64,000 nt of DNA from contig NTHE01000002.1 of NCBI GenBank assembly GCA_002551355.1, positions 124,001 through 188,000 of the forward strand, written 5' to 3'. How positions within the stretch are numbered: position 1 is the first letter of the stretch; the number at the start of each line of letters is the position of its first letter. The notes beneath the pieces are model-generated. The model worked only from the letters and a program-made list of their open reading frames with translations, had not been told where the DNA came from and searched no databases. The stretch comes from Streptomyces sp. man185. GTDB taxonomy: Bacteria; Actinomycetota; Actinomycetes; Streptomycetales; Streptomycetaceae. Below are positions 1 to 8,516 of the stretch, piece after piece. The position numbers and the translations under genes are program-made.

Positions 1-270
1 CTCGTGACCACGCCGAACGTCGAGTACAACGTCCGCTGGGAGACCCTCCCGGCCGGGCACGTCCGGCACGGGGACCACCGCTTCGAGTGGACCCGGGCCG
101 AATTCCGGGACTGGGCCGAACAGGTCGCCGAACGGCACGGATACACCGTCCGGTACGTGCCGGTCGGACCGGAGGACCCCGAGGTGGGGCCGCCGACCCA
201 GCTGGCCGTGTTCACCCGGACGACGGAAACCGCCGGGAAGACCGAGACGAAGGAGGCGGAAGCCGCATGA
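1..270 (+). CDS. hen1: 3'-terminal RNA ribose 2'-O-methyltransferase Hen1, C-terminal end (partial)
   Basis: Only the last 89 codons are in the window; the 5' part lies upstream. The reading frame is open from the first base and ends in a TGA that overlaps the pnkp start (ATGA). The visible tail (VEYNVRWETLPAG, then RHGDHRFEWTRAEF and a WAEQVAERHGY segment) matches the end of the bacterial Hen1 methyltransferase domain as I remember it. Bacterial Hen1 methylates the 2'-OH of the 3'-terminal nucleotide of cleaved RNA before ligation, which makes the repaired site resistant to renewed cutting by ribotoxins. The assignment rests mainly on the adjacent, translationally coupled pnkp, its standard partner. 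The catalytic metal-binding residues are not in view. Confidence 0.75.
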   Translation, partial: LVTTPNVEYNVRWETLPAGHVRHGDHRFEWTRAEFRDWAEQVAERHGYTVRYVPVGPEDPEVGPPTQLAVFTRTTETAGKTETKEAEAA

Positions 271-2867
271 ACAGCGACCACGGCACCAACAGCACCACCG
301 GCGCGGAGACCGCCGCCACCGCCGCCACGAGCCCCGCCCGCAAGCTGCCGGTGACCGACCTCTCCCTCGTCGTCCTCATCGGGGCCAGCGGATCGGGCAA
401 GTCCACCTTCGCCCGCAAGCACTTCAAGCCGACCGAGATCGTCTCCTCGGACGTCTGCCGGGGCCTGGTCGCCGACGACGAGAACGACCAGAGCGCCAGC
501 CGCGACGCCTTCGACGTGCTGCACTACATCGCCGGCAAGCGCCTGGAGGCCGGGCGGCTCACCGTCGTCGACGCCACCAGCGTCCAGTCCGAGAGCCGCA
601 AGCAGCTCGTCCAGCTCGCCCGGAAGCACGACGTGCTGCCCATCGCCATCGTCCTCGACCTCCCCGAGGAGGTCTGCGCCGCCCGTAACGCGACCCGCCC
701 GGACCGCGCCTCCATGCCACGCCATGTCATCCAGCGCCACCGCCGCGAGCTGCGGCGCTCGCTGCGCGGCCTGGAGCGCGAGGGCTTCCGCAAGGTGCAC
801 GTCCTGCGCACCGAGGAGGAGGCCGAGCGCGCCGAAGTGGTCCTGGAGCGCCGCTACAACGACCTGCGCCACCTCACCGGCCCGTTCGACATCATCGGGG
901 ACATCCACGGCTGCCGCTCCGAGCTGGACACCCTGCTCGGCAAGCTCGGTTACGTGGGCGGTGCCCACCCCGAAGGGCGTACCGCCGTCTTCGTCGGCGA
1001 CCTCGTCGACCGGGGCCCCGACAGCCCTGGCGTGCTGCGTCGCGTGATGTCCATGGTGGCGGCGGGCGACGCCCTGTGCGTCCCCGGCAACCACGAGAAC
1101 AAGCTCGGCCGCTATCTCGCGGGCCGCAAGGTCCAGCTCACGCACGGACTGGCCGAGACCGTCGAGCAGTTGGAGCGCGAGGACGCCGAGCACCCCGAGT
1201 TCCGGCAGCAGGTGCGGGAGTTCATCGACGGGTTGGTCAGCCACTACGTGCTGGACGGCGGCAACCTGGTGGTCTGCCACGCCGGGCTGCCCGAGAAGTA
1301 CCACGGCCGCACCTCCGGCCGGGTCCGCGCGCACGCGTTGTACGGGGACACGACCGGGGAGACCGACGAGTTCGGCCTGCCCGTGCGCTATCCGTGGGCC
1401 GAGGAGTACCGGGGCCGCGCCACCGTGGTCTACGGCCACACCCCCGTCCCCACCACTTCCTGGATCAACAACACCATCTGCCTGGACACCGGGGCCGTCT
1501 TCGGCGGGAAGATGACCGCGCTGCGCTGGCCGGAGCGCGAACTCGTCGACGTACCCGCCGAGAAGGTCTGGTACGAGCCCGCCAGGCCACTGGCCACCGA
1601 GGCGCCCGGGGGCAGGGAGGGCCGGCCGCTGGACATCGCCGACGTCCAGGGCCGCCGGGTCGTGGAGACCCGGCACCTGGGCCGCGTCGCCGTGCGCGAG
1701 GAGAACGCCGCCGCCGCGCTCGAAGTCATGAGCCGGTTCGCCGTCGACCCGCAGCTCCTCGCCTACCTCCCGCCCACCATGGCCCCCACCGCCACCTCCC
1801 GCGAGGACGGCTTCCTGGAGCACCCGGCCGAGGCCTTCGCGCAGTACCGCGCGGACGGCGTCGAGCGGGTCGTGTGCGAGGAGAAGCACATGGGCTCCCG
1901 GGCCGTCGCCCTGGTCTGCAGGGACGCCGAGGCGGCGACCGCGCGGTTCGGCACGGCGGGGCCCACCGGCGCCTTGTACACCCGTACCGGACGCCCCTTC
2001 CTGGACGACACGGCCATGACCGAAGCGGTGCTGGACCGGCTCCGCGCCGCGGTCACCGCCGCCGGGCTCTGGGCGGAGTGGGACACCGACTGGGTGCTCC
2101 TGGACGCCGAGCTGATGCCGTGGTCGCTGAAGGCGGGCGGGCTGCTGCGCTCGCAGTACGCCGCCGTCGGCGCGGCCTCCGGCGCCGTCTTCCCGCCGGC
2201 CGTCGCCGCCCTGGAGCAGGCGGTCGCCCGGGGCGTCGAGGTGGCGGGCCTCGCCGGAGACCAGCGGGCCCGCGCCCAGGACGCCGCCGCGTTCACCGAG
2301 GCGTACCGGCGCTACTGCTGGCCCACCGAGGGCCTGGACGGGGTGCGCCTGGCCCCGTTCCAGATCCTCGCCGTCCAGGGCCGCTCCCTGGCCGCCGTCC
2401 CGCACGACGAGCAGCTCGGCTGGCTGGACCGGCTCGTGGAGCACGATCCGACCGGGCTGCTCCAGATCACCCGCCGGCTCGTCGTCGACACCGGCGACGA
2501 GGCCTCGGTCCGCGCGGGCGTCGACTGGTGGCTGGAGATGACCGGGCGCGGCGGCGAGGGCATGGTCGTCAAGCCGCTCGGTGCCCTCGTCCGGGACGCC
2601 AAGGACCGCCTGGTCCAGCCCGGCATCAAGGTGCGCGGGCGGGAGTATCTCCGCATCATCTACGGCCCCGAGTACACCCGCCCGGAGAATCTGGAGCGCC
2701 TGCGCTCCCGGTTCCTCGGCCACAAGCGCTCGCTGGCGCTGCGGGAGTACGCGCTCGGCCTGGAGGCGCTGGACCGGCTGGCGGAGGGCGAGCCGCTGTG
2801 GCGGGTCCACGAGGCGGTGTTCGCCGTCCTGGCCCTGGAGTCGGAGCCGGTGGACCCCCGGCTCTGA
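267..2867 (+). CDS. pnkp: Polynucleotide kinase-phosphatase-ligase Pnkp (RNA repair)
   Basis: 866 aa, close to the ~870 aa of characterised bacterial Pnkp. Three modules are visible in order. An N-terminal 5'-polynucleotide kinase has P-loop GASGSGKST at residues 39-47. A central metallophosphatase has GDIHG (211-215), GDLVDRG (244-250) and GNHE (274-277), for 2',3'-cyclic phosphate and 3'-phosphate removal. A C-terminal adenylyltransferase has candidate AMP-accepting lysine K540 in EEKHMG. In the known system Pnkp works with Hen1 to heal, methylate and seal tRNAs cut by ribotoxins. The start is ATG at 267, in a 4-nt overlap with hen1; an in-frame upstream extension to position 87 lies inside hen1 and is unlikely. 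All three active sites look intact. Confidence 0.94.
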   Translation: MNSDHGTNSTTGAETAATAATSPARKLPVTDLSLVVLIGASGSGKSTFARKHFKPTEIVSSDVCRGLVADDENDQSASRDAFDVLHYIAGKRLEAGRLTVVDATSVQSESRKQLVQLARKHDVLPIAIVLDLPEEVCAARNATRPDRASMPRHVIQRHRRELRRSLRGLEREGFRKVHVLRTEEEAERAEVVLERRYNDLRHLTGPFDIIGDIHGCRSELDTLLGKLGYVGGAHPEGRTAVFVGDLVDRGPDSPGVLRRVMSMVAAGDALCVPGNHENKLGRYLAGRKVQLTHGLAETVEQLEREDAEHPEFRQQVREFIDGLVSHYVLDGGNLVVCHAGLPEKYHGRTSGRVRAHALYGDTTGETDEFGLPVRYPWAEEYRGRATVVYGHTPVPTTSWINNTICLDTGAVFGGKMTALRWPERELVDVPAEKVWYEPARPLATEAPGGREGRPLDIADVQGRRVVETRHLGRVAVREENAAAALEVMSRFAVDPQLLAYLPPTMAPTATSREDGFLEHPAEAFAQYRADGVERVVCEEKHMGSRAVALVCRDAEAATARFGTAGPTGALYTRTGRPFLDDTAMTEAVLDRLRAAVTAAGLWAEWDTDWVLLDAELMPWSLKAGGLLRSQYAAVGAASGAVFPPAVAALEQAVARGVEVAGLAGDQRARAQDAAAFTEAYRRYCWPTEGLDGVRLAPFQILAVQGRSLAAVPHDEQLGWLDRLVEHDPTGLLQITRRLVVDTGDEASVRAGVDWWLEMTGRGGEGMVVKPLGALVRDAKDRLVQPGIKVRGREYLRIIYGPEYTRPENLERLRSRFLGHKRSLALREYALGLEALDRLAEGEPLWRVHEAVFAVLALESEPVDPRL

Positions 2868-2868
2868 A

Positions 2869-2887
2869 CGAACCGATGAGCGGTTCG
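2869..2887 (+). terminator. Short hairpin after pnkp
   Basis: CGAACCG-ATGAG-CGGTTCG forms a perfect 7-bp stem with a 5-nt loop, directly after the pnkp stop. There is no U-tract, so termination is only a possibility. Confidence 0.3.
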
Positions 2888-2924
2888 CCGGGTGAACGGT
2901 GCTCCGCGCGGTGAGGATGAAGGC

Positions 2925-4160
2925 ATGGGATTCCATGTCGACTCCGAAGCCGGGCGGCTGCGCCGCGTCATATTGCACCGCCCCGATCTGGAGCTGAAGC
3001 GGCTCACCCCCAGGAACAAGGACGCGCTCCTGTTCGACGACGTCCTGTGGGTGCGCCGCGCCCGGGAGGAGCACGACGGGTTCGCCGACGTGCTGCGCGA
3101 CCGGGGCGTCGCCGTGCACCTTTTCGGCGACCTTCTGCGCGAGTCCCTCGACATCCCGGTCGCCCGGCGCCTCGTGCTGGACCGGGTCTTCGACGAGAAG
3201 GAGTACGGGCCGCTCGCCACCGAGCATCTGCGGGCCGCCTTCGAGGAGTTGTCCTCGCAGGAGCTCGCGGAGGCGCTGGTCGGCGGCATGACCAAGCGGG
3301 AGTTCCTGGAGCGGAACAGCGAGCCGACCTCCGTCCGCTTCCATGTGATGGACCTGGACGACTTCCTCCTCGGCCCGCTGCCCAACCACCTCTTCACCCG
3401 GGACACCTCGGCCTGGATCTACGACGGGGTCTCCATCAACGCGATGCGCTGGCCCGCCCGGCAGCGCGAGACCGTCCACTTCGAGGCGATCTACCGGCAC
3501 CATCCGCTCTTCACCGGCCCGGAGGCGGGCGTCTTCCACCACTGGTCGGAGGGGCAGGACGACTACCCCTCCACGATCGAGGGCGGTGACGTCCTGGTCA
3601 TCGGGCGGGGGGCGGTCCTGATCGGGATGAGCGAGCGCACCACGCCGCAGGCGGTGGAGATGCTGGCCCGGGGCCTCTTCGACGCCGGTTCGGCGCGCAC
3701 GATCGTGGCGCTCGACATGCCCAAGGCCCGCGCGTTCATGCACCTGGACACGGTGATGACGATGGTCGACGGCGACACCTTCACCCAGTACGCCGGTCTC
3801 GGCATGCTCCGTTCGTACACCATCGAGCCCGGCAGCGGTCCCCGCGAGCTCAAGGTCACCGACCATCCGCCCGAGCACATGCACCGTGCCATCGCCGCCG
3901 CCCTCGGCCTCGACTCGATCCGGGTACTCACCGCCACCCAGGACGTGCACGCCGCCGAGCGCGAGCAGTGGGACGACGGCTGCAACGTGCTCGCGGTCGA
4001 GCCCGGCGTCGTCGTCGCGTACGAGCGCAACGCCACGACCAACACCTATCTGCGCAAGCAGGGCATCGAGGTGATCGAGATCCGGGGCAGCGAGCTGGGC
4101 CGGGGACGGGGCGGGCCGCGCTGCATGAGCTGCCCGGTGGAGCGGGACCCCGTGGCATGA
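2925..4160 (+). CDS. arcA: Arginine deiminase
   Basis: 411 aa. Hydrolyses L-arginine to citrulline and ammonia, the first step of the arginine deiminase pathway, in the cytoplasm. Family marks are visible: an LFTRD segment in the first half, the MHLDTV block around residue 270, and the C-terminal GGPRCM motif with the catalytic cysteine at about residue 400. ATG 2925 is chosen over the upstream start at 2892 because GGTGAGGATGAAGG precedes it and the [12 protein letters not shown] opening is the usual one for the family. The gene sits 114 nt upstream of ornithine carbamoyltransferase, which gives the first two pathway enzymes in order. No carbamate kinase gene (arcC) follows. Confidence 0.95.
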   Translation: MGFHVDSEAGRLRRVILHRPDLELKRLTPRNKDALLFDDVLWVRRAREEHDGFADVLRDRGVAVHLFGDLLRESLDIPVARRLVLDRVFDEKEYGPLATEHLRAAFEELSSQELAEALVGGMTKREFLERNSEPTSVRFHVMDLDDFLLGPLPNHLFTRDTSAWIYDGVSINAMRWPARQRETVHFEAIYRHHPLFTGPEAGVFHHWSEGQDDYPSTIEGGDVLVIGRGAVLIGMSERTTPQAVEMLARGLFDAGSARTIVALDMPKARAFMHLDTVMTMVDGDTFTQYAGLGMLRSYTIEPGSGPRELKVTDHPPEHMHRAIAAALGLDSIRVLTATQDVHAAEREQWDDGCNVLAVEPGVVVAYERNATTNTYLRKQGIEVIEIRGSELGRGRGGPRCMSCPVERDPVA

Positions 4161-4190
4161 GAGGCCGGCGGACCGGGAACACCAGGACCT

Positions 4191-4216
4191 GTATAGGGAT
4201 GCGGTCAATCGTATAG
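4191..4216 (+). promoter_or_regulatory. GTATAG direct repeat with 20-bp spacing upstream of arcB
   Basis: GTATAG occurs at 4191-4196 and again at 4211-4216, exactly 20 bp (two helical turns) apart, in the arcA-arcB gap. The second copy runs into TAGACT (4214-4219), which matches the Streptomyces -10 pattern TAGRRT. It could be a promoter with a two-site operator. The regulator is unknown, and it does not look like an ARG box. Confidence 0.33.
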
Positions 4217-4274
4217 ACTTCCAGTTCTGCCGCGCGCAGTGCGCCGATCCCCGCCCGACCCAGGAGCAGTCATC

Positions 4275-5279
4275 ATGGCCACAGACCTCACCGGCCGCCA
4301 CTTCCTCAAGGAGCTGGACTTCACCTCCGAGGAGTTTCTCGGCCTGGTCGAGCTGGCCGCCGAGCTCAAGGCGAACAAGAGGGCCGGGGTCGAGGTCCAG
4401 CGGCTGCGCGGGAAGAACATCGCGCTGATCTTCGAGAAGACCTCGACCCGGACGCGCTGCGCGTTCGAGGTCGCCGCCGCCGACCAGGGCGCCTTCACCA
4501 CCTACCTCGACCCGTCGGGCTCCCAGATGGGCCACAAGGAGTCCGTGAAGGACACCGCCCGGGTCCTCGGCCGGATGTTCGACGGGATCGAGTACCGGGG
4601 CGACAGCCAGCAGGCCGTCGAGGAGCTGGCCGCTTACGGCGGAGTGCCGGTCTTCAACGGGCTCACCGACGACTGGCACCCCACCCAGATGCTGGCCGAC
4701 GTGCTCACCATGACCGAGTGCCGCGGGGGGGCCCTCGCGGGGACGGCCTTCGCCTACCTCGGCGACGCCCGCTTCAACATGGGCAACTCCTACCTGATCA
4801 CCGGAGCCCTGCTCGGCCTGGACGTCCGGATCGTCGCCCCCGAGGCGTACCGGCCGGACGAGGCGGTCGTGGCGCGGGCACGGAAGCTCGCCGAGGTCAG
4901 CGGCGCGACGATCACCCTCACCGGTGATGTGGCCGAGGGCGTCTCGGGCGCCGACTTCGTCGCCACCGACGTCTGGGTCTCCATGGGCGAGCCCAAGGAG
5001 GTGTGGGCCGAGCGCATCGCGGCCCTCGGCCCCTACGCGGTGACCATGGACGTCCTGCGGGCCACCGGCAACCCGGACGTGAAGTTCCTGCACTGCCTGC
5101 CCGCCTTCCACGACCTCGGCACCCAGGTCGGCCGTGACATCCACGCCAGGTACGGGCTGACCGAGCTGGAGGTCAGCGACGAGGTCTTCGAGTCCGCGCA
5201 CTCGGTCGTCTTCGACCAGGCGGAGAACCGGATGCACACGATCAAGGCCGTGCTGGTGGCGACGATGGCCGGGAAGTAG
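4275..5279 (+). CDS. arcB: Ornithine carbamoyltransferase (catabolic type by context)
   Basis: 334 aa. Interconverts citrulline plus phosphate with ornithine plus carbamoyl phosphate. Carbamoyl-phosphate and ornithine loops are all present: STRTR at residues 57-61, HPTQ in [11 protein letters not shown], and HCLP in [10 protein letters not shown]. Start ATG 4275 follows CAGGAGCAGTCATC (GGAG about 8 nt upstream); the alternative start at 4239 would add 12 residues the family does not have. Sequence alone cannot separate anabolic ArgF from catabolic ArcB. Adjacency to arcA favours the catabolic role, but without arcC the pathway is incomplete here and the enzyme could also serve arginine synthesis. 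Confidence 0.93.
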   Translation: MATDLTGRHFLKELDFTSEEFLGLVELAAELKANKRAGVEVQRLRGKNIALIFEKTSTRTRCAFEVAAADQGAFTTYLDPSGSQMGHKESVKDTARVLGRMFDGIEYRGDSQQAVEELAAYGGVPVFNGLTDDWHPTQMLADVLTMTECRGGALAGTAFAYLGDARFNMGNSYLITGALLGLDVRIVAPEAYRPDEAVVARARKLAEVSGATITLTGDVAEGVSGADFVATDVWVSMGEPKEVWAERIAALGPYAVTMDVLRATGNPDVKFLHCLPAFHDLGTQVGRDIHARYGLTELEVSDEVFESAHSVVFDQAENRMHTIKAVLVATMAGK

Positions 5280-5312
5280 CCCGCCCCCACGGATGCCCGG
5301 GCAGCCGGGGGT

Positions 5313-5328
5313 CCCGTACGCATACGGG
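5313..5328 (+). terminator. Hairpin downstream of arcB
   Basis: CCCGTA-CGCA-TACGGG is a perfect 6-bp stem with a 4-nt loop, 33 nt after the arcB stop. It may be a weak terminator or an operator; no T-run follows. Confidence 0.3.
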
Positions 5329-5337
5329 GCAGGGGTT

Positions 5338-5371
5338 CGCATGCTCATACACCCGATTGGGTGAACATGCG
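5338..5371 (+). promoter_or_regulatory. Interrupted dyad upstream of the permease
   Basis: The left arm CGCATGCTCA-taca-CCC and the right arm GGGTGAACATGCG are complementary except for one mismatch and a 4-nt insertion, centred on GATT at about 5355. It lies in the 236-nt gap between arcB and the permease and is a plausible operator or leader structure. Confidence 0.3.
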
Positions 5372-5515
5372 CGGTGGTGGCTACGATGTCGGCTCTTGGT
5401 GGGGTTCGGACCCGGGGGAGACCCCTCACGGGGGCGAACCCCATACCTGTGCCGCCGCGCGCCGGCGCACGGGGACCGTCCCCCCACTGCACCACCAGAG
5501 ATGAGAACGTCCCGC

Positions 5516-7003
5516 ATGAGCACCGGTCTGCCGCGATCCGGCACCCCGAAGCGCCCCGGCCTCCCCAACCGGGACCTGCGCCGCAAGAGCCCCGATCAGC
5601 TCATCGCCGAATCCGGCGGCGACCTGGAGGGCCACGGCCTCAAACGCACGATGGGCCTCTTCCAGCTCGTCTGCTTCGGGGTCGGCGCGATCGTCGGCAC
5701 CGGCATCTTCGTCGGGCTGTCCGACAGCGTCGCCGAGGCGGGCCCCGCCGTCGTGATCTCGTTCGTCCTCGCGGCGATCACCTGCATCTTCACCGCCCTG
5801 TCCTTCGCCGAGCTGGGCAGCGCCATCCCGGTCTCCGGAAGCTCGTACTCCTTCGCGTACGCGGCACTCGGCGAGCGCACCGCCTTCCTCGTCGGCTGGT
5901 GCCTGCTGCTGGAGTACGGCGTCTCGGTCTCCGCCGTCGCGGTGGGCTGGAGCCAGTACGTCAACGAGCTGCTGAACAGCCTGTTCGGCTGGGAACTGCC
6001 CGCCGCCCTGTCCTCCGGGCCCGGCGACGGCGGTGTGATCAACCTGCCCGCGATCGTCGTGATCGCCATGGCCGCCACCCTGCTGGTGCGCGGCGTCCGG
6101 GAGAGCGCCACCGCCACCGCCGCCATGGCGGTCCTCAAGATCGGCATCCTCGTCGCGTTCTGCGCCGTGGCGTTCAGCGCGTTCCAGGACGACAACCTCA
6201 TGCCGTTCGCCATCCACGGGCCCGCCGGTATCACCGCGGGCGCCTCGCTGGCGTTCTTCTCCTACATCGGCTTCGACGCCATCACCACCGCGGGCGAAGA
6301 GGTCAAGAACCCCCGGCGGAACATCCCCCTCGCCATCCTGATCTGCATCGGCGTCGTCACCCTGCTCTACTGCGCGGTGGCGCTCTCGGCCATCGGCGCG
6401 ATCGGCTCGGACGCCGTCGCCGAGGAGAGCGCGGCCCTCTCCATCGCCGTCAACCAGGTCACCGACTCCACGGTCGGCGGCGGCATCGTCGCCTTCGGCG
6501 CGGTCGTCGCCATCGCCTCGGTGGTGCTCGCCGTGATGTACGGGCAGACCCGCATCCTGATGTCGATGTCCCGCGACGGACTCGTCCCGCGCGTGTTCGA
6601 ACGGGTCTCGCCCACGACCCACACCCCGGTCGCCAACACCTGGATCGTCGCCTGCGTCTTCGCGGTCCCGGCCGCCTTCGTCCCGCTCGACGTGGTCGTG
6701 AACCTGACGACCATCGGCACGCTCGCCACGATGGTCGCCGTCAATCTCGCGGTGGTGGTGCTCCGCCGCAGCCACCCCGGGTTGAAGCGGACCTTCCGGG
6801 TCCCGCTCTACCCGGTGAGCCCGCTGCTGGGCGTCTTGTGCTGCCTGTATCTGATGTACGGGACCGGCTGGACGACCTGGGTCCAGTTCGCGGTCTTCCT
6901 GGTCGTCGGCTCCCTGCTGTACGTCGCCTACGGGCGCAAGCGCTCCCGGCTGGTCAGCTCCCCGGGGACGGACCCGGCTGCGCCGGTATCGCCGGAAGCG
7001 TGA
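5516..7003 (+). CDS. APC-superfamily amino acid permease (CAT type)
   Basis: 495 aa polytopic membrane protein with about 12 hydrophobic segments. The N-terminal RTMGLFQLVCFGVGAIVGTG is the classic TM1 region of the APC superfamily, with the unwound GAIVGTG motif. A conserved YIGFDAITTAGEEVKNP segment follows TM6. This layout is that of the cationic amino acid transporter (CAT) family. Its position after arcA-arcB suggests arginine, ornithine or citrulline as cargo, but that is inference. ATG 5516 is preferred, with GAGATGAGA upstream; ATG 5501 would add five residues. The 3' end overlaps the convergent ATPase gene by 50 nt. Confidence 0.88.
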   Translation: MSTGLPRSGTPKRPGLPNRDLRRKSPDQLIAESGGDLEGHGLKRTMGLFQLVCFGVGAIVGTGIFVGLSDSVAEAGPAVVISFVLAAITCIFTALSFAELGSAIPVSGSSYSFAYAALGERTAFLVGWCLLLEYGVSVSAVAVGWSQYVNELLNSLFGWELPAALSSGPGDGGVINLPAIVVIAMAATLLVRGVRESATATAAMAVLKIGILVAFCAVAFSAFQDDNLMPFAIHGPAGITAGASLAFFSYIGFDAITTAGEEVKNPRRNIPLAILICIGVVTLLYCAVALSAIGAIGSDAVAEESAALSIAVNQVTDSTVGGGIVAFGAVVAIASVVLAVMYGQTRILMSMSRDGLVPRVFERVSPTTHTPVANTWIVACVFAVPAAFVPLDVVVNLTTIGTLATMVAVNLAVVVLRRSHPGLKRTFRVPLYPVSPLLGVLCCLYLMYGTGWTTWVQFAVFLVVGSLLYVAYGRKRSRLVSSPGTDPAAPVSPEA

Positions 7004-7403
7004 ACCAGACGGCCTTGCCGTGCTCCGTGGTGCGGTGACCGCACGCGGAGCTGAGGGTCCGGATGAGCAGCAGGCCGCGGCCGTGCTCCTGCCAGGGATC
7101 GACCTCACAGCCCGGCTGCGGCCGGGACAGGTCGCCCGGCGGGGCGGGGTCGCGGTCGTGCACCTCGACCTGGCAGCCGGTGGGCAGCAGCTCCACGACC
7201 AGCTCGATGGGCTCGCCGCCCAGGGTGTGCTCGACCGCGTTGGCCACCAGTTCGGCGGTCAGCAGCTCGGCGGTGTCGCTGTCGGCCGGGGCGTCGATGT
7301 CCGACAGCGCCGTACGGATGAGAGCGCGGGCGATCGGCACGGCCGCGGTGGAGTGCGGCAGGGCGATGCGCCAGGAAGCGGGGACGGGGACATCGGGCGG
7401 CAC
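6954..7403 (-). CDS. RsbW/SpoIIAB-like ATP-binding regulatory protein
   Basis: 149 aa single-domain GHKL ATPase (HATPase_c_2). The N box (ELVANAVEH, about residues 50-58), the G1-like HDRD and the G2-like HGRGLLLI are visible. Proteins of this size are common in Streptomyces, where members act as anti-sigma-factor kinases of the RsbW type; many have no known partner. No sigma factor or anti-anti-sigma gene is adjacent, so the target cannot be named. The gene runs towards the permease and overlaps its last 50 nt on the opposite strand, so the two mRNAs share antisense ends. Confidence 0.85.
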   Translation of the reverse strand: MPPDVPVPASWRIALPHSTAAVPIARALIRTALSDIDAPADSDTAELLTAELVANAVEHTLGGEPIELVVELLPTGCQVEVHDRDPAPPGDLSRPQPGCEVDPWQEHGRGLLLIRTLSSACGHRTTEHGKAVWFTLPAIPAQPGPSPGS

Positions 7404-7446
7404 GGCAGGGTTTCCGTTCGGGAGCGGGTCATCCTCGAAGCGGGAG

Positions 7447-7486
7447 GTCTCGACTTCTGGGGTTCACGTCGTACTCGTGTCGAGAC
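7447..7486. promoter_or_regulatory. Split inverted repeat upstream of the RsbW-like gene
   Basis: GTCTCGAC (7447-7454) and GTCGAGAC (7479-7486) are exact reverse complements, centre to centre 32 bp (about three helical turns). They lie 44 to 83 nt upstream of the minus-strand ATPase start. A two-site operator is plausible; a factor is not known. Confidence 0.35.
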
Positions 7487-7510
7487 TTCCTGGTTTCAAC
7501 TTTACGAACC

Positions 7511-7545
7511 GCTCCGGCCCAGCCATAGGGGCGGTCGGCCGGAGC
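7511..7545. promoter_or_regulatory. Perfect 9-bp inverted repeat in the divergent gap
   Basis: GCTCCGGCC (7511-7519) pairs perfectly with GGCCGGAGC (7537-7545) across a 17-nt loop. It lies between the RsbW-like gene and the enoyl-CoA hydratase gene. It could be a hairpin in a leader or an operator. Confidence 0.3.
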
Positions 7546-7593
7546 AAAGGGGACTTTCGCCACAACGGTCTCATGGATGCTGTATTGCGACCT

Positions 7594-7609
7594 CGTGACG
7601 GCGGTCACG
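7594..7609. promoter_or_regulatory. Candidate PaaX-type operator (TGAC-N4-GTCA dyad)
   Basis: CGTGAC-GGCG-GTCACG is a perfect 16-bp palindrome 78 nt upstream of the enoyl-CoA hydratase start. Its core TGAC-N4-GTCA recurs at 14683-14694 between the ligase and acyl-CoA dehydrogenase genes of the same locus. Since a PaaX-family regulator is encoded there, it is the natural candidate binder. Confidence 0.45.
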
Positions 7610-7686
7610 CATGAGTGATAACTTCGGAGGCGGAACGCGACCCGCGCACGGCCGGCACCAGCCCGATCGCTGAAGGGGACCCCTCC

Positions 7687-8514
7687 ATGAGCCCGTTTCC
7701 CAGCTCGGCCCCGAGCACCGAGGACTGGCGTCATCTCCGGCTGACCCGGGACGACGGTGTGGCCACCATCACATTCTCCCGCCCCGAGAAACTCAACGCG
7801 CTCACCTTCGGCGCCTACGCCGATCTGCGCGACCTCCTCGCCGAGCTCTCCCGGGAACGCTCCGTCCGCGCCCTCGTCCTCGCCGGTGAGGGGCGCGGCT
7901 TCTGCTCCGGCGGCGACGTCGACGAGATCATCGGCGCCACCCTGGCCATGGACACCGCACAGCTCCTCGACTTCAACCGGATGACCGGACAGGTCGTCCG
8001 GGCCCTGCGGGAGTGCCCCTTCCCCGTCGTCGCCGCCGTCCACGGCGTCGCGGCGGGCGCCGGAGCCGTGCTGGCCCTCGCCTCGGACTTCCGGGTCGCC
8101 GACCCGTCTGCCCGCTTCGCCTTCCTCTTCACCCGGGTCGGCCTCTCCGGCGGCGACATGGGCGCGGCCTACCTGCTGCCCCGGGTCGTCGGCCTCGGCC
8201 ACGCCACCCGGCTCCTGATGCTCGGGGACGCCGTCCGCGCCCCCGAGGCGGAGCGGATCGGCCTGATCAGCGAACTGGCCGAGGAGGGGAGGGCCGACGA
8301 GCGCGCCACCGAGCTGGCCCGCCGCCTCGCCGACGGCCCCGCCCTCGCCCTCGCCCAGACCAAGGCCCTGCTCACCGCCGAACTGGACATGCCGCTGGCC
8401 GCCTCCGTCGAGCTGGACGCAAACACCCAGGCCCTCCTGATGCACGGCGAGGACTACGCCGAGTTCCACGCCGCCTTCACCGAGAAGCGCCCGCCGAAGT
8501 GGCAGGGGCGATAG
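7687..8514 (+). CDS. Enoyl-CoA hydratase/isomerase family protein (aryl-CoA locus)
   Basis: 275 aa crotonase-fold protein. VATITFSRPEKLNALTF opens the domain. The oxyanion-hole segment GRGFCSGGDVDEI and the second GAGAVLALASDFRVA segment are in the expected places. Such enzymes add water to, or isomerise, CoA thioesters. The start ATG 7687 follows GAAGGGGACCCCTCC; the upstream start at 7615 has no comparable ribosome site. The stop is 2 nt before the GTG of the monooxygenase/reductase gene, so the two are co-translated. By context it probably acts on the CoA thioester formed after ring dearomatisation, but the substrate is inferred. Confidence 0.88.
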   Translation: MSPFPSSAPSTEDWRHLRLTRDDGVATITFSRPEKLNALTFGAYADLRDLLAELSRERSVRALVLAGEGRGFCSGGDVDEIIGATLAMDTAQLLDFNRMTGQVVRALRECPFPVVAAVHGVAAGAGAVLALASDFRVADPSARFAFLFTRVGLSGGDMGAAYLLPRVVGLGHATRLLMLGDAVRAPEAERIGLISELAEEGRADERATELARRLADGPALALAQTKALLTAELDMPLAASVELDANTQALLMHGEDYAEFHAAFTEKRPPKWQGR

Positions 8515-8516
8515 CC

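Noticed and set aside
1076..2914. Long alternative-frame ORF (612 aa) inside pnkp
   Set aside because: Arg/Pro/Gly-rich translation typical of shifted frames in high-GC DNA; the pnkp frame has all catalytic motifs.
5426..7108. 560-aa frame antisense to the CAT permease
   Set aside because: Low-complexity shadow of a membrane-protein gene.
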